DNA of 64,000 nucleotides from Corella eumyota (taxonomy: Eukaryota > Chordata > Ascidiacea > Phlebobranchia > Corellidae): the NCBI GenBank assembly GCA_963082875.1, contig OY720100.1, positions 7,936,001-8,000,000 on the forward strand. Direction: 5' to 3'. The notes beneath the pieces were generated by a model. That model saw only the letters and a list, made by a program, of their open reading frames with translations, was not told the DNA's origin and ran no database searches. Numbering within the stretch: position 1 is the first letter of the stretch; every line of letters begins with the position of its first letter. Positions 61,605 to 64,000 of the stretch are shown piece by piece. Both the position numbers and the translations under genes were made by a program.

Positions 61605-62732
61605 TTAGTCCTTCGTAAAATTCTGAATAGCAATCCAACAATTTTTTTTGTAAATTTCTTGTATTTCCAACGATGCAGCGCAATCCGGAAAATGCCTTTC
61701 AAGTAATTTAATGGCGTCATCATAAATATTTATAGATTGCTTAAACTCATCCAATTTAAACAAACAGTATCCGATATTGTCCATTATCGATCTTATTAAA
61801 AATTTGAAATGATTTATTAGCGGGAGGTCACTTTTAGTGAGCTTCGGCGTTTCACGCTGACTTATTCGGCTTGATCCCAGCTGCGGGAGATTTTTCACTC
61901 CCCATCGTCATTTTTGACGCACTTGTTGTTCTGTTTATCGATAATGCTTTGTATTTTCTTTATTGTTTGTAAGCGCTTTCTCCTATTTTATTTCGCTTTA
62001 AATAACTGGCAATATAGCTTTTTGGTCAGTTTGCTGGACGTAAAAACTCATAAATAAGTAAGGCCGAAGTAAGGTTTAACACACAATTAAACTTTCGCTT
62101 TTATACTTAATTTGTTGATTATATACTTTGTAGTTTGTGTTTCATTTCATATTTTTGTGTCGCATTTATTTCGCATTTCCTGTAGTTTTAATTCTAATTA
62201 AAAGCCGCTTGTACAGATTACATTTGGTAGATTGCATCCTTGGGCAGGTTTTGGTAATAAGTTAGCGAGTTTGATTTAACACGACTATTTTGTGTATTTT
62301 AATTAAGTGTGGCTTTCTTATCGATGCTCATCTTTACAGCGTACTCTATTGGGGTTTAATAATTGTTTAAGCCATAGTAGGAGTGTATTAGATCCTACAG
62401 ATATAGTTAAGGCACCAGGCTGCATTTTTTATTCTACATTGAGCAGCGCTTAAACGTATTCGATTTAGAATTTTTTGTTAACAAAGGATAAAAGTTTATT
62501 TTAAAGATTTTTTTGATTATAAAGTGGCTTTCATCGGATTCAAAACTATTCCTACGAGTTTGTGATTCGAAATTAAAACAAATCTGAAGTGCAATTTCAA
62601 AACCATTTTTACGCATAAGTTCAAGTGCAACAGCAATCAAGATTCTAAGTCTCTGTATGTCTGTTACTGTGTTGGTGCAACGTGTTATAACACTATCTAC
62701 ATTTTGATTGGATATTTGTTTGACAACCTCCT
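61605..62732 (-). pseudogene. TPR-like array unit 3, pseudogene split by a solo LTR
   Basis: Only the C-terminal exon is present, in two parts: 62405-62732 and 61605-61777. The first part begins after an AG acceptor and reads EVVKQISNQNVDSVITR, then RILIAVALELMRKNGFEIA. After SHFIIKKI about 180 nt found in unit 1 are missing, and the sequence resumes at FKINFYPLL, soon followed by a shift of frame. The second part reads IGYCLFKLDEFKQSINIYDD to LLERHFPDCAASLEIQEIYK and ends QNFTKD. Between them is the 622-bp element at 61778-62399; removing one copy of its target duplication restores continuous homology across NYIGYC. The N-terminal and linker exons are absent. Confidence 0.75.
61778..62399 (-). 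mobile_element. Solo LTR, 622 bp, with 5-bp target duplication
   Basis: It begins TGTCC and ends CTACA (TG...CA termini with a TGT/ACA inverted match) and is flanked by the perfect direct repeat GATAT at 61773-61777 and 62400-62404. Read on the minus strand it has a TATAAAAG box near 62098-62105 and AATAAA-type signals about 110 bases further on (near 61990), which fits a U3-R-U5 order. No internal coding region is present, so it is the relic left by recombination between the two LTRs of a retrotransposon. A 5-bp duplication fits Ty3/gypsy or related families; the exact family is not determined. The perfect target duplication suggests a fairly recent insertion. Confidence 0.8.
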
Positions 62733-63245
62733 CTAAAAATAACCGAAAGATGTTACCAATTTTTATCAAAAACTGTTTTTTTGGAAAATGGAATTTACGG
62801 AATTTCAAGTCACTTTTAACAGTTTAAACACATTAACAGTGTTTAACACTAATAAACTTACCTTGAATTCTTGTCTTTAAGTCCCTAAATATTTAAATGT
62901 AGCACAACTTCCAAAACAGTAGTGTACTTACAAACTAAAAACATGTTATCTAACTGCAACAGCCCTTAGTGCTGTGTAAATCATACTGAAACAAAAACAT
63001 TTGCTCTAACTAATAACATCAAAAATGTGTAACTAGTTACGCAAAACATTAAAAAAAAAACATCTGTATATATATGCCGAAGGCGAAAAATCATCACAAA
63101 AAAAGGCAAACATTCAAACTACTTTAATTACATATTATATGACAAATATAATTTTAAACAATTTTTTTTTGATAATTGAACTAAAATGATAATTTTTAAG
63201 CAAGATACACAAAACAATTTCTAATTAAAAATATATATTATTAAA
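62733..63245. other. Spacer between array units 3 and 4
   Basis: AT-rich. It contains a diverged version of the shared 5' flank landmark (tgccgaaggcgaaaa near 63076). The N-terminal and linker exons seen in units 1 and 2 are not recognisable here. Confidence 0.45.
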
Positions 63246-63955
63246 CTATTGTGTTTTTGTATTTAGTTTTAGTTTCATGTTAATTCTCAATATTTTCATA
63301 TTCTCTTCACATAGGTCGAATACTTTATATAACCCAGTATCGTCCCTGAAATTTGTAGGTAGCAATGTCGTAACAGATTCATGTACTTGCAATGCTTTTT
63401 CGAACTCATTCAATTCATTCCAAAATATTCCCTCATAATACAAACACCAGGCTTCGTATACTACTTTACAATTAGCTCTGCTACATTTAATTTTGGCCTG
63501 TAGTTCGCGAAACATAGAAAATGTGTCCGAGGTAAAAAGATTTGTATTCAGGGTCGTTGTTAATTTCACAATGTCTGTAAGAGAGTTTGCAATCCAAGCC
63601 AGTTTGTAAACACTAACGTCTTGGTCAGAAAAGTGATCGCATAACCCCATACAGAAACGAACCAAACGATCAAAGATATCGACATGGTTATGAACAGCTA
63701 GTTTTTTAGCAATGTCAATTATAGCTTCCATTGCGTTATTGCATTTGTCTGAAGACATTTCTATGATGTTTTTTATGTTGATTATTTTGTCGCAAATCTG
63801 TAGAGAGGCCTGCCATTGATTTATTTTAATAAGCTCTTGCGTGATTTTAATATAGATTTGTAGTCGTTGGTTGTTAGTTACATTAACAATTAGATGCTTA
63901 ATAGTCGAATTAACATCTTGATAGTTCTTTAATTTCAATTCAGTCAAAATATAAT
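63246..63955 (-). CDS. TPR-like array unit 4, C-terminal exon (partial gene)
   Basis: An open exon after an AG acceptor at 63956-63957, encoding about 236 residues to TAA at 63246-63248. It starts DYILTELKLKNYQDVNSTIK and matches unit 1 throughout: LQIYIKITQELIKINQWQAS, VSVYKLAWIANSLTDIVKL (unit 1 VYKLAWVAQAITYVAESL) and YEAWCLYYEGIFWNELNEFE in the TPR-like pair. Unlike unit 1 it extends to a second helical segment (DTGLYKVFDLCEENMKILR). Upstream exons lie beyond the window. The helical, Cys-rich domain looks like a TPR-type scaffold; no catalytic motif is seen. It is the only C-terminal exon of the array that is open, in full register and unaltered, and is the best candidate for a functional member. 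Confidence 0.7.
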
Positions 63956-64000
63956 CTAAAAATAAAGTTGTTTAAATTTTTTTAGTGTCTCCTATCTACC

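Noticed and set aside
61605-61898. 97-codon frame reading from the LTR into array unit 3
   Set aside because: Its first third lies in the inserted LTR; only the part below 61778 is homologous to the array family.
1-64000. CRISPR arrays, rRNA genes or bacterial-type operons
   Set aside because: None visible; spliced eukaryotic genes throughout, and the tandem repeats lack unique spacers of constant length.

Overview
The window looks like a stretch of a compact, AT-rich invertebrate chordate genome, most probably an ascidian such as Ciona. Introns are many, short and AT-rich. Single-copy animal genes sit close together in convergent and divergent pairs, and a cilium gene of chordate type (CFAP107) and an ARX-type homeobox gene are present. 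The species is an inference from gene content and architecture. No gene was compared with a database; family names rest on recognised protein sequence.

Layout. Positions 1-11657 are gene-poor. They hold one single-exon leucine-rich-repeat gene (984-1871), two minisatellites, a tandem segmental duplication and a possible small minus-strand gene (8981-9759). Positions 11658-33114 are gene-dense: an 18-exon gene for a 933-residue protein with a degenerate EF-hand (unrecognised), MFAP1, Elongin C, PUF60, CFAP107 and ARX. They form the convergent pairs 933-residue gene/MFAP1, ELOC/PUF60 and CFAP107/ARX, and the divergent pairs MFAP1/ELOC and PUF60/CFAP107. Two of them (MFAP1, PUF60) are pre-mRNA splicing factors.

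Positions 36014-54261 are one large minus-strand gene, POLA1, the catalytic subunit of DNA polymerase alpha-primase, in 36 coding exons (1469 residues). All exon phases are consistent. Two introns appear to use GC donors. Its 5.2-kb intron 15 carries an antisense three-exon gene of unknown function, a family of small stem-loop repeats and a tRNA-like fragment.

Positions 55485-64000 hold a tandem array of four units of an unrecognised gene family, all on the minus strand: a short helical N-terminus, a Ser/Pro-rich linker and a C-terminal TPR-like helical domain. The units are in different states. Unit 1 has a frame break and an in-frame stop, and a hAT-type MITE sits just upstream. Unit 2 keeps its N-terminal half, but its C-terminal exon is truncated and joined to a decayed copy of POLA1 exon 2-intron 2-exon 3. 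Unit 3 is an internally deleted pseudogene split by a solo LTR with a perfect 5-bp target duplication. Unit 4 is open and runs off the window. This array, with the POLA1 fragment trapped inside it, is the most unusual part of the window.
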